This document shows positions 1 to 5,662 of a stretch of DNA of 6,730 bases, in pieces. Each line of letters opens with the position of its first letter. The first letter of the stretch is position 1. The stretch covers positions 1 through 6,730 of the forward strand of contig JAAFHG010000204.1 in assembly GCA_013297585.1 (NCBI GenBank), given 5' to 3'. The notes below the pieces were generated by a model, which saw nothing but the letters and a program-made list of their open reading frames with translations, ran no database searches and was not told the origin of the DNA. The stretch comes from Chitinophagales bacterium. Lineage in GTDB: Bacteria > Bacteroidota > Bacteroidia > Chitinophagales > Chitinophagaceae. The position numbers were made by a program, and so were the translations under genes.

Positions 1-315
1 AAATTGCCTTTTGTATTAATTTAAATAATAATATATTAATTATTGTATCTGCAATTAGTCTTTATTGTGATTATTTACCATTAAGTAGGAACTTTACTAT
101 AATAATTGTACCACCAACTAAACGGTAATTTCATTCATTATATATTTGCTATTTGTTGGATAAAGTTCCGCTCTTCTAAACTTGTAGTTTTATAAGGGCT
201 ACTACGTTACTTTTAGCGATAATATAAACATTACTACAGACAACAAAATACAACTTGCAATCTACAAGTTTAGTTTATATACGGTAATGTATTATGTAAT
301 TTAAAATATACACCA
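1..315. other. AT-rich noncoding region with spaced inverted repeats
   Basis: No convincing reading frame was found here on either strand. The stretch is very AT-rich and carries two pairs of inverted repeats. The first is a 9-bp pair (GGAACTTTA at 88-96, TAAAGTTCC at 161-169) that encloses a smaller CCAAC/GTTGG pair at 114-118 and 155-159. The second is a perfect 12-bp pair, CTAAACTTGTAG at 176-187 and CTACAAGTTTAG at 262-273. A -7-like TATATTTG lies at 141-148, but no TTTG sits at the expected distance upstream, so it is only a weak promoter candidate. If it is used, the second inverted repeat falls in the leader of the gene at 316. Confidence 0.6.
176..273. repeat. Perfect 12-bp inverted repeat, 74-bp spacer
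   Basis: CTAAACTTGTAG (176-187) is the exact reverse complement of CTACAAGTTTAG (262-273). A perfect 12-bp pair at this distance is unlikely in random sequence of this size, though AT-rich composition raises the odds. It could be the base of a structured leader RNA or the remains of a small palindromic element. The position just ahead of the gene at 316 favours a leader role; this is inference. Confidence 0.5.
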
Positions 316-1089
316 TTGGCTACCAATAATACCATAGAACTAGAAAAGTACAAGGATATTTTGCTAGCTACTATTGATTACGAAACACATATCAACTTAT
401 GGAAACTTGACGCTTTGCAACTTGTAAAAGAAAAAGAGATGAATATACTTATAAAACAATGGATTGTAACAGATTGTGAAAACGGCGAACTAACTAAACT
501 TAAAAAAAGACTCAAACAATATACTTGCTTACATAAGATGATGGGTAACTTAGAATATAGCCCATATATACAAACAGCTACTGGTTATAGTATTAATTTG
601 TTTGGCAATATTGCTGAACGGGTACAAAAAATAGTTGACCGACAATTGATTAAAAACAGAAAGGAATGTAAAGATGTGATGACGATGATAGCACTTTGTA
701 GACAGACTTCTTTTTATAATTGTAATGTTACCTATTTGAAGAATATGATGATTGATTACCATCGTCTTTATTCAAAGAAGTTGCAACAGCGGGAACACTA
801 TATTTTTTATTTCTCAGAAATGAGTTCACCCGATTTTTTACACTATATAGAAGTGTATGAAGCTAATAACACGGCCACACAAATTCAAATTACGCTACGC
901 TTAGGTGGCAAATCCATCTGCTTTTTCTTTGCCGAAGGCATCAATTTAGGCTTGAAAGTGCATTGGAAAAATAATACGCACATCATAATTGAACATAGCA
1001 ACGCATTGATGGCTATTGCTAAACCCAAACAAATAGAAACTTATGTTGGGTGTTTCTTACAAATAGAGTATGTCTTGGTTAATTGCTAG
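316..1089 (+). CDS. Hypothetical protein, 257 aa, TTG start
   Basis: I do not recognise this protein. It has no obvious membrane segment or signal peptide and appears soluble and cytoplasmic. The first two thirds look mainly helical, rich in Lys, Leu, Ile and Asn, with several Cys and Met. The last third (about residues 165-257) looks strand-rich, with alternating hydrophobic residues such as QIQITLRLGG and HIIIEHSN. The frame is open only back to a TAG at 271-273 and has no ATG before residue 42, so the start is either the TTG at 316 or the ATG at 439. TTG is preferred because the exporter at 3657 also uses TTG and the N-terminal segment reads as normal coding sequence. Sampled GC is near 27-30% in the first half and about 40% in the second half, which could mean a composite origin. 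It stands alone, with no partner gene on its strand nearby. Confidence 0.6.
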   Translation: MATNNTIELEKYKDILLATIDYETHINLWKLDALQLVKEKEMNILIKQWIVTDCENGELTKLKKRLKQYTCLHKMMGNLEYSPYIQTATGYSINLFGNIAERVQKIVDRQLIKNRKECKDVMTMIALCRQTSFYNCNVTYLKNMMIDYHRLYSKKLQQREHYIFYFSEMSSPDFLHYIEVYEANNTATQIQITLRLGGKSICFFFAEGINLGLKVHWKNNTHIIIEHSNALMAIAKPKQIETYVGCFLQIEYVLVNC

Positions 1090-1093
1090 AAGT

Positions 1094-1186
1094 CTGCAAT
1101 CCGTTAGTCCGAATTTGCAATTCGGTCTTGCGAGTGCAGGATATGATATCCTGAACACCTTGGTCAAGATTGCAAATCTCGACCAA
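1094..1186. repeat. Three-hairpin palindromic intergenic repeat
   Basis: Three perfect or near-perfect hairpins follow one another. The first is CCGAATT/AATTCGG with a TGC loop (1109-1125). The second is CAGGATA/TATCCTG with a TGA loop (1137-1153). The third is TTGGTC-A-AGATT / AATCT-C-GACCAA with a GCA loop (1160-1186), 11 pairs with one A-C mismatch. Trinucleotide loops in all three and the absence of a T-tract argue against an ordinary terminator. The arrangement resembles REP-like or miniature palindromic elements scattered between genes in Bacteroidota, from my general recollection rather than a search. It lies 4 bp past the stop codon of the gene ending at 1089 and could also act on that transcript's 3' end. 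Confidence 0.6.
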
Positions 1187-1227
1187 CTAAGAAGACCAAT
1201 ATATTGATAATCAGAAGCAAGAAAATA

Positions 1228-1259
1228 TTTGATAGTGCGCCTAATATCATATATACTTG
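1228..1259 (+). promoter_or_regulatory. Bacteroidota-type promoter for the 48-aa gene
   Basis: TTTG at 1228-1231 and TATACTTG at 1252-1259 are separated by 20 bases. This fits the -33/-7 pattern TTTG ... TAnnTTTG with one mismatch. Transcription would begin near 1266, downstream of the ATG at 1204 and about 22 bases before the ATG at 1288, so it supports the shorter gene model. Confidence 0.6.
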
Positions 1260-1287
1260 CGTTGTATGCATTTTAAAAAGACACTTT

Positions 1288-1434
1288 ATGAGTAATAATC
1301 AAAACGAAAAGCCAAAGCAGCCAGTTCAACAAGCGCCTGCTACTAAGCCAAAACCAAAGCCAATCACTGTAAGCTTACATACATTCAGCGGCCAATTACC
1401 CAAAGAAACAAAAAATAAAAAAAACGGCAATTAG
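1288..1434 (+). CDS. Small Pro/Lys-rich peptide, 48 aa
   Basis: The frame opens at 1204, but a promoter match at 1228-1259 places transcription start after that ATG, so the ATG at 1288 is chosen. The 28 residues before it also differ in character from the rest. The product is highly polar: Asn/Gln/Lys at the start (MSNNQNEKPK), Pro-Lys repeats such as KPKPKP near residues 20-25, a short TVSLHTFSGQ segment, and a basic Lys/Asn tail. It is probably disordered, with no signal peptide or membrane span. Its last 39 bases overlap the 3' end of the minus-strand membrane-protein gene. Function is not recognised. It could be a small nucleic-acid-associated peptide, or part of the neighbouring accessory block; neither can be shown. 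Confidence 0.5.
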   Translation: MSNNQNEKPKQPVQQAPATKPKPKPITVSLHTFSGQLPKETKNKKNGN

Positions 1435-1908
1435 TGTAAAAACAAAAAGAGCAACGCTTGACTTAAATAGTTTTATTTGAATAATCGTATATGATATATT
1501 TTTTTTAACAGAAGAGTCTAGTGATTCGATTTGTTGTATTTTATATTCTCGTATTTGTTCTTTTTTCTCGACACTATTTTCATAATAGTCTTGACAAAGA
1601 AGGCTTTTATAAGAGCCTATAAAGTTCATTTTTTGTGGGTACAAGTTTATAAACAGTAATATAATAGAAAAGACGGTTCCAATTGACAGAACAATATAGT
1701 AAAGCGACTGATTGTTAATGCTAGATTCAATAAGCTTAGTGACTGAATAAGATAATGTTGCTGCATAAATTGCTAAAGCCCCATAACATTTGTTTGTATT
1801 TTCTCTATATGAGACAAATATCTCTTGCATCAATTTTTCTGACTGAGACAAAACAAAATCAATTGCATCATCGCTATATTTCGACCAGTCTGTATTTTCT
1901 GTTTGCAT
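1396..1908 (-). CDS. Three-span membrane protein, 170 aa, unknown function
   Basis: The N-terminal 40 residues are hydrophilic and helical (DDAIDFVLSQSEKLMQEIF at about 13-31). Two hydrophobic spans follow at about 41-60 and 69-90, forming a hairpin. Next is a charged segment rich in Glu, Lys and Gln, probably a long helix or coiled coil (about 100-145), then a strongly hydrophobic C-terminal span at about 151-169, ending in Gly. Such a helix, membrane hairpin and long helix layout recalls small membrane effectors of anti-phage systems such as SLATT-type two-span domains, but I see no diagnostic motif, so this is only a resemblance. The start ATG is at 1906-1908; a -7-like TAGCTTTG lies just upstream on this strand. 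It is divergent from the nuclease gene with 140 bp between starts, and convergent with the small gene at 1288-1434. A plain inner-membrane protein with no defence role is equally possible. Confidence 0.75.
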   Translation of the reverse strand: MQTENTDWSKYSDDAIDFVLSQSEKLMQEIFVSYRENTNKCYGALAIYAATLSYSVTKLIESSINNQSLYYIVLSIGTVFSIILLFINLYPQKMNFIGSYKSLLCQDYYENSVEKKEQIREYKIQQIESLDSSVKKNISYTIIQIKLFKSSVALFVFTLIAVFFIFCFFG

Positions 1909-1928
1909 TTTCTTTAAATTTAGTAAGA

Positions 1929-1936
1929 CAAAGCTA
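1929..1936 (-). promoter_or_regulatory. Possible -7 element for the minus-strand membrane protein
   Basis: Read on the minus strand this is TAGCTTTG, an exact match to the Bacteroidota -7 box TAnnTTTG. Transcription would begin near 1922, about 14 bases ahead of the start codon. No TTTG is found 17-23 bases further upstream, so the promoter would be incomplete. Confidence 0.35.
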
Positions 1937-2048
1937 AATACAATAATATCGTTTGGTGTTTTTTTGACTTAAAAAGCTTTACTACCTTACTTAAAAATCA
2001 TAGCCATTTTTATTGGCTGCAATGCGATTGTAAATTAATTTCTATAAT

Positions 2049-3209
2049 ATGGCTGGTACAAAAAACGACATAGAAGATGTAGTAAGAAAATCAATAAATA
2101 ATTGGTATCAAGAGACAACATTTCAATTAGAAAAAGAATATTCAGGGAAACTTAATTCATTTTTAAAAAATGAATTAAGAACCAAAGCTATTAACGAAAT
2201 TAATGAACAACTTCAGAAAAGCGTTGGATTAAACTTACACATGATTCACCCAAGGTTAATAACAAGACATAATAGTTTACAAACGCACAATAGTGACTTT
2301 TCAAGTTTACACTTATCTACTTTTTTTATTAGTAAACTTTCCAAATTTTTAAGAGTTGATTTGACATTTGAAGAACAAATATTATTCTATAAATCAGAGT
2401 TTCAAGCCTACATAAAACGATACTATTTTTTAGGAAAATTAGATTGGGAGCTTTCAGTATTTTTATACGTATACATTAAAGGGTATAACTCAATCAAATC
2501 ACATTTATCTGACGAAAAATGGAAATATTTATTAAATGAACTTGAATCTTATTACAAAGGAAATTACGGAATTCAAAAATGTAATTGGTGTGTACATTTT
2601 TATTCAACTTTGATAGACTTAGAAAACGTAGAAAAAAAAATATGGTTAGCAGGGTTTAAAGATAAATCAAATCCATCAACAAACTTTTACTATGGACCTT
2701 TAACGTTTTTTAAGTTCGACAATCTTGACTTGACTGAATTTATTATCGACAAAAACTTATTATCTAATTATTTAGACACTTATAACGAAGCTGAAAATGC
2801 CATAAGAATAAGACGAGGATTACCAATAGTTGGTGAAGGCTGGATAAGTGAAACAAAAATATTTTATTTAATAAAGAAATACTTTGGTGATAGAACGTCA
2901 ATTCTACATCACGGCAGACCCAAGTGGCTAGGTCGTCAACATTTTGATATTTATTTACCTGAATATAATTTGGCAATTGAATTTCAAGGTGAGCAACATT
3001 ATCAGCCTGTGGATTTTTTTGGCGGTAAAGAATCTTTTGAGAAAAACAAAATAAGAGACGATAGAAAAAAAGTATTGGCAAAGGAAAATAATTGTTATTT
3101 AATTTGTATAGACAAAAATTATATTGACACAGATTTAATACAAGAAATTGAACTTTACATAGAAAAGAATTGCAGTCAACACGAACTGTGTGAAAAAACA
3201 AATAATTAG
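2049..3209 (+). CDS. PD-(D/E)XK-family nuclease, Vsr/DUF559-like C-terminal domain
   Basis: The C-terminal part (about residues 257-372) has the layout of a restriction-endonuclease-like fold. A helix carries an early acidic residue in GWISETKIF (E268). FDIYLPEYNLAIEFQGEQHY follows, giving the core D300...E311-x-Q313, with Q in the place of the usual Lys. Next come the H317 region, an FFGG turn (323-326) and a basic helix RDDRKK (336-341), then a final strand LICIDK. Standalone nucleases with this E-x-Q-G-x-Q-H-Y pattern occur in phages and Bacteroidota, so DNA cleavage is the likely activity. Residues 1-256 are helical and not recognised; a lone CNWC at 178-181 has no clear partner pair for a zinc site. 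The N-terminal part could recognise a target or a partner. Start ATG at 2049; a weak TTTG...TACCTTAC lies at 1963-1990. Sampled GC is about 22-35%, lower than the exporter downstream. A terminator follows at 3240-3271. The nuclease fold is well supported; the biological role is not. Confidence 0.75.
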   Translation: MAGTKNDIEDVVRKSINNWYQETTFQLEKEYSGKLNSFLKNELRTKAINEINEQLQKSVGLNLHMIHPRLITRHNSLQTHNSDFSSLHLSTFFISKLSKFLRVDLTFEEQILFYKSEFQAYIKRYYFLGKLDWELSVFLYVYIKGYNSIKSHLSDEKWKYLLNELESYYKGNYGIQKCNWCVHFYSTLIDLENVEKKIWLAGFKDKSNPSTNFYYGPLTFFKFDNLDLTEFIIDKNLLSNYLDTYNEAENAIRIRRGLPIVGEGWISETKIFYLIKKYFGDRTSILHHGRPKWLGRQHFDIYLPEYNLAIEFQGEQHYQPVDFFGGKESFEKNKIRDDRKKVLAKENNCYLICIDKNYIDTDLIQEIELYIEKNCSQHELCEKTNN

Positions 3210-3219
3210 GCGATATTTT

Positions 3220-3363
3220 TTGAAAATCATCTTTCTGCCGCTGTTGGTGTTGCTTTTACCAACAGCTTTTTCACTAATTGTTGTTGGTCAAAGACACAAC
3301 AAAGGCTGTAATGAGGTCTTTACCTTCATTGTTCCCTTGCACAAAATACCTACGCTACAATAA
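3220..3363 (+). pseudogene. Short signal-peptide-like ORF, 47 codons, possible gene relic
   Basis: From a TTG at 3220 the frame reads MKIIFLPLLVLLLPTAFS and continues for 47 codons to a TAA at 3361-3363. The first 18 residues have the form of a Bacteroidota signal peptide: a Lys, a Leu-rich core, then a small-residue end. The rest (LIVVGQRHNKG onward) is not recognised, and the length is far below that of a usual secreted protein. The terminator stem of the nuclease gene lies inside this frame, so the two readings compete. No promoter match was found. It may be the 5' fragment of a lost secreted-protein gene, a tiny exported peptide, or chance. Confidence 0.25.
3240..3271 (+). terminator. Intrinsic terminator after the nuclease gene
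   Basis: GCTGTTGGT (3240-3248) pairs perfectly with ACCAACAGC (3258-3266) around a 9-base loop, and five T follow (3267-3271). It lies 30 bp past the nuclease stop codon. Confidence 0.7.
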
Positions 3364-3468
3364 AAGCCCCACAGAGCACAGAACGTACAAGTGTAGATGC
3401 ATCGTAAACTCTACACAGGCTACACAAAAGCATCACAGTAGTACAAAGATGGTTACATAAAATAATAT

Positions 3469-3549
3469 CGTCACTGCGAGGCACGAAGCAGTCTGCATTC
3501 AGTAAGCTTAGATTGCTTCCCGAATAGTCATTCGGGCATCGCAATGACG
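3469..3549. repeat. 81-bp MITE-like palindromic element (cgtcaYtgcgagg type)
   Basis: The ends CGTCACTGCGA (3469-3479) and TCGCAATGACG (3539-3549) are inverted with one mismatch. Inside are two further hairpins: GAAGCAGTCT / AGATTGCTTC (3485-3494 with 3510-3519, one G-T pair) and CCCGAAT / ATTCGGG (3519-3525 with 3530-3536). The whole can fold as an outer stem with two arms, a three-way junction. Ends of the form CGTCATTGCGAGG with an inner GAAGCAATCT/AGATTGCTTC are, from general knowledge, a common dispersed palindromic repeat in several bacterial phyla, probably moved in trans by a transposase. No transposase is in this window. Confidence 0.75.
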
Positions 3550-3563
3550 TAGAGAATAGAAAA

Positions 3564-3614
3564 CCTTTGCGTCCTTTGTCTTCTTAGTTCCTTTGCGAGA
3601 AACCCCTTTGTGCG
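3564..3614 (+). repeat. CCTTTG(CG) low-complexity intergenic repeat
   Basis: CCTTTG occurs four times, at 3564-3569, 3573-3578, 3590-3595 and 3605-3610, two of them extended to CCTTTGCG. This cctttgcgtcctttg-type text is familiar to me as a dispersed intergenic repeat in Bacteroidota genomes. The last copy supplies the TTTG of the candidate promoter of the exporter gene. Confidence 0.55.
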
Positions 3615-3642
3615 CAACTCTAATGCATACCAATTACATTTG
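3607..3642 (+). promoter_or_regulatory. Possible promoter of the ABC exporter gene
   Basis: TACATTTG at 3635-3642 is an exact match to the -7 box TAnnTTTG. TTTG at 3607-3610 is 24 bases upstream, slightly beyond the usual spacing. Transcription would start near 3649, only about 8 bases before the TTG start codon, so the mRNA would be almost leaderless. Confidence 0.45.
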
Positions 3643-3656
3643 CTAAAAAGTACCAC

Positions 3657-5564
3657 TTGAAGCATCTAGCAGCAGTTAATCAATATTTATGGCGGTACAA
3701 AACCCGCTTTTTTCTGGGCATTTTGTTTATTCTTTTGTCTAATTATTTCCGCATTTTAGCGCCGCAAGTGTCTGGCTATGTGGTAGACAGAGTTACGCAA
3801 GTAATAAAACAACAAAACGGCGATACTACGGCTGTGCAACATTCTCGCAATGTGAGCTACGATATATTGGTACAAAAACTAATTAGGGTAGTTGAAGGCA
3901 GAGAAATTTCGTTTAGTAATATGATTATTTTAAGTGGTATCACGTTGCTGATACTGGCATTGTTGGGCGGCTTTTTTATGTTCTTAATGCGCCAAACGAT
4001 TATTGTAATGAGTCGCCACATTGAGTTTGACCAGAAAAATGACATTTACAAGCATTACCAAAAGCTAGATGTGAGCTTTTATAAAGTGCATAGCACGGGT
4101 GATTTAATGAATCGTATTTCAGAAGATGTTGGTCGTGTAAGAATGTACACTGGTCCTGCGCTGATGTATGTGATTAACCTAACATCTACCATTGCGTTTT
4201 GTGTATTTTTTATGTGGCGGGCTAATGAAAAATTGACGCTTTATGTACTAGCACCGTTGCCTATTTTGGCCATTGCTATTTACTCGGTTAATACCATGAT
4301 ACACAAGAAAAGTACAGCTATTCAAGGCTTACTATCTGACCTTACCACTACGGCTCAAGAAAGTTATTCAGGCATAAGAGTGATAAAATCGTTTGTACAG
4401 GAAAAAGCCATGCTGAAATTTTTTGATGCCAATAGCGAAAAGTATAAGCAAAGTGCCATTAGCCTTGCCAAATTAGAAGCAATCTATTTTCCTACAATGG
4501 CGTTATTAATTGGCATTAGTACACTGCTTACGATTGCCATAGGTGGCTGGTACCATGCTGAAGAAACGGTAAGAATTGCGGCTGGCTTGCAAAAAACTTA
4601 CACTGTAACGGCAGGTACTATTACAGAGTTTGTGGTTTATGTAAACCTGTTGACTTTTCCTTTTAGCGCTATTGGGTGGACGGCTAGCATGATTCAACGT
4701 GCAGCAGCATCACAAAAGCGACTGAACGAGTTTTTAGATACCAAACCAAATATTACAGACGATGCACCTAGGCAAGCCGCAAAATTGGCTGGTGATATAG
4801 TATTTGATAATGTTACATTTACTTACGACCATACCGGCATTACGGCCATTAAAAACTGTAACCTTACTATAAAAGAAGGTGAGAAAATATTGGTGATTGG
4901 TAAAACAGGTAGCGGTAAAAGCACTTTAGCCCAATTACTGCTGCGCTTTTACAATCCAAATGAAGGTGGCATTTCAATTAATGGGCAAGATTTGGTAAAT
5001 ATTAATCTGCACCAATTACGTGAACAAGTAAGCTATGTACCTCAGGATGTGTTTTTGTTTAGCGATACTGTAGCCAATAATATCAGTTTTGGCTTGCCAG
5101 AAAAAGCCTCGCAAGAAGTGATAGAATCGGCAGCAAAATTTGCCAGTGTACACAAAGAAATTCTGGGCTTTGAAAAGCAATACGAAACCATGATTGGTGA
5201 ACGTGGCGTAACTCTTAGCGGTGGGCAAAAGCAACGCATAGCTATAGCAAGGGGCTTGATTAAAAATCCTGAAATTGTGGTGTTTGACGATTGCCTAAGT
5301 GCTGTAGATGCTAAAACAGAAAATGAAATTGTAACCAATTTATACCAGTATTTGCAACAGAAAACGGCCATCATTATTACGCACCGCATATTCTCTAGTT
5401 TTAGGTTCGATAAAATTGTGGTATTGGAAGAAGGCAGTATTCTTGAACAAGGCACGCATGACGAATTAATGCAGAAAGAAGGCTATTATGCAGAATTGTA
5501 TCGCTTGCAGCTTACTACAAATAATGATGATAATGCAGCAGTAGCAAGTGTTTTGGCAGATTAA
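3657..5564 (+). CDS. MsbA-like ABC exporter half-transporter (fused TMD-NBD)
   Basis: A 635-residue half-transporter of the lipid/multidrug exporter type, acting as a dimer in the inner membrane. The transmembrane domain (about 15-345) has six spans near 17-39, 88-112, 165-187, 190-212, 275-297 and 320-340, with an enlarged first external loop (about 48-87). The ATPase domain shows the A-loop Tyr in FTY (390), Walker A GKTGSGKST (415-423), Q-loop Q463, signature LSGGQ (520-524), Walker B IVVFDD (540-545), D-loop SAVD (548-551) and the switch His in ITHR (576). The residue after the Walker B Asp is Asp545, where most family members carry the catalytic Glu. That variant, followed by C/A-L-S-A-V-D, is also known in MdlA/BmrC-type subunits that work as heterodimers. 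The TTG start is favoured because MKHLAAVNQYLWRYK is a normal beginning for Bacteroidota homologues. The substrate cannot be read from sequence. It is probably transcribed alone. Confidence 0.92.
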   Translation: MKHLAAVNQYLWRYKTRFFLGILFILLSNYFRILAPQVSGYVVDRVTQVIKQQNGDTTAVQHSRNVSYDILVQKLIRVVEGREISFSNMIILSGITLLILALLGGFFMFLMRQTIIVMSRHIEFDQKNDIYKHYQKLDVSFYKVHSTGDLMNRISEDVGRVRMYTGPALMYVINLTSTIAFCVFFMWRANEKLTLYVLAPLPILAIAIYSVNTMIHKKSTAIQGLLSDLTTTAQESYSGIRVIKSFVQEKAMLKFFDANSEKYKQSAISLAKLEAIYFPTMALLIGISTLLTIAIGGWYHAEETVRIAAGLQKTYTVTAGTITEFVVYVNLLTFPFSAIGWTASMIQRAAASQKRLNEFLDTKPNITDDAPRQAAKLAGDIVFDNVTFTYDHTGITAIKNCNLTIKEGEKILVIGKTGSGKSTLAQLLLRFYNPNEGGISINGQDLVNINLHQLREQVSYVPQDVFLFSDTVANNISFGLPEKASQEVIESAAKFASVHKEILGFEKQYETMIGERGVTLSGGQKQRIAIARGLIKNPEIVVFDDCLSAVDAKTENEIVTNLYQYLQQKTAIIITHRIFSSFRFDKIVVLEEGSILEQGTHDELMQKEGYYAELYRLQLTTNNDDNAAVASVLAD

Positions 5565-5595
5565 ATAGATTTTTTTCAAAGGACTGAGCAAAATT

Positions 5596-5624
5596 TTTGT
5601 AATTCGCAAACAATACTATATTTG
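5596..5624 (+). promoter_or_regulatory. Strong Bacteroidota promoter of the PUR-family gene
   Basis: TTTG at 5596-5599 and an exact TATATTTG at 5617-5624, 17 bases apart, match the -33/-7 consensus. Transcription would start near 5631, giving a leader of about 32 bases without a clear Shine-Dalgarno sequence before the GTG start. Confidence 0.75.
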
Positions 5625-5662
5625 TAACTCACAACATTTGCACAACAAAACTCATTTTAACA

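Larger units (their letters stand above)
3210..3656. other. Repeat-rich intergenic region
   Basis: This gap of about 450 bp has no well supported gene. In order it holds the nuclease terminator, the signal-peptide-like short ORF, a hairpin GTGTAGA/TCTACAC (3391-3397 and 3410-3416, 12-base loop, no T-tract), the 81-bp palindromic element (3469-3549), a block with four CCTTTG copies (3564-3614), and a promoter-like site. Such accumulation suggests a spot tolerant of insertions, at the boundary between the AT-rich accessory block and the core-like genes. Confidence 0.6.

Noticed and set aside
1204..1287. 28-residue extension of the Pro/Lys-rich peptide
   Set aside because: The promoter match at 1228-1259 lies inside it, so this ATG would not be transcribed from that promoter.
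1368..1379. Perfect 12-bp palindrome TGTAAGCTTACA
   Set aside because: It lies inside the small coding gene with no second copy nearby; a self-complementary 12-mer can occur by chance, and nothing links it to a regulator.
3278..3544. Open frames on both strands (60 aa at 3278-3460 plus, 64 aa at 3350-3544 minus)
   Set aside because: Both have odd composition, no promoter and no recognisable motif, and the minus frame runs into the palindromic element. They look like chance frames in a repeat-rich gap.
5042..5455. 137-aa minus-strand frame inside the exporter gene
   Set aside because: It is the antisense shadow of the highly conserved ATPase domain and shows no protein features of its own.
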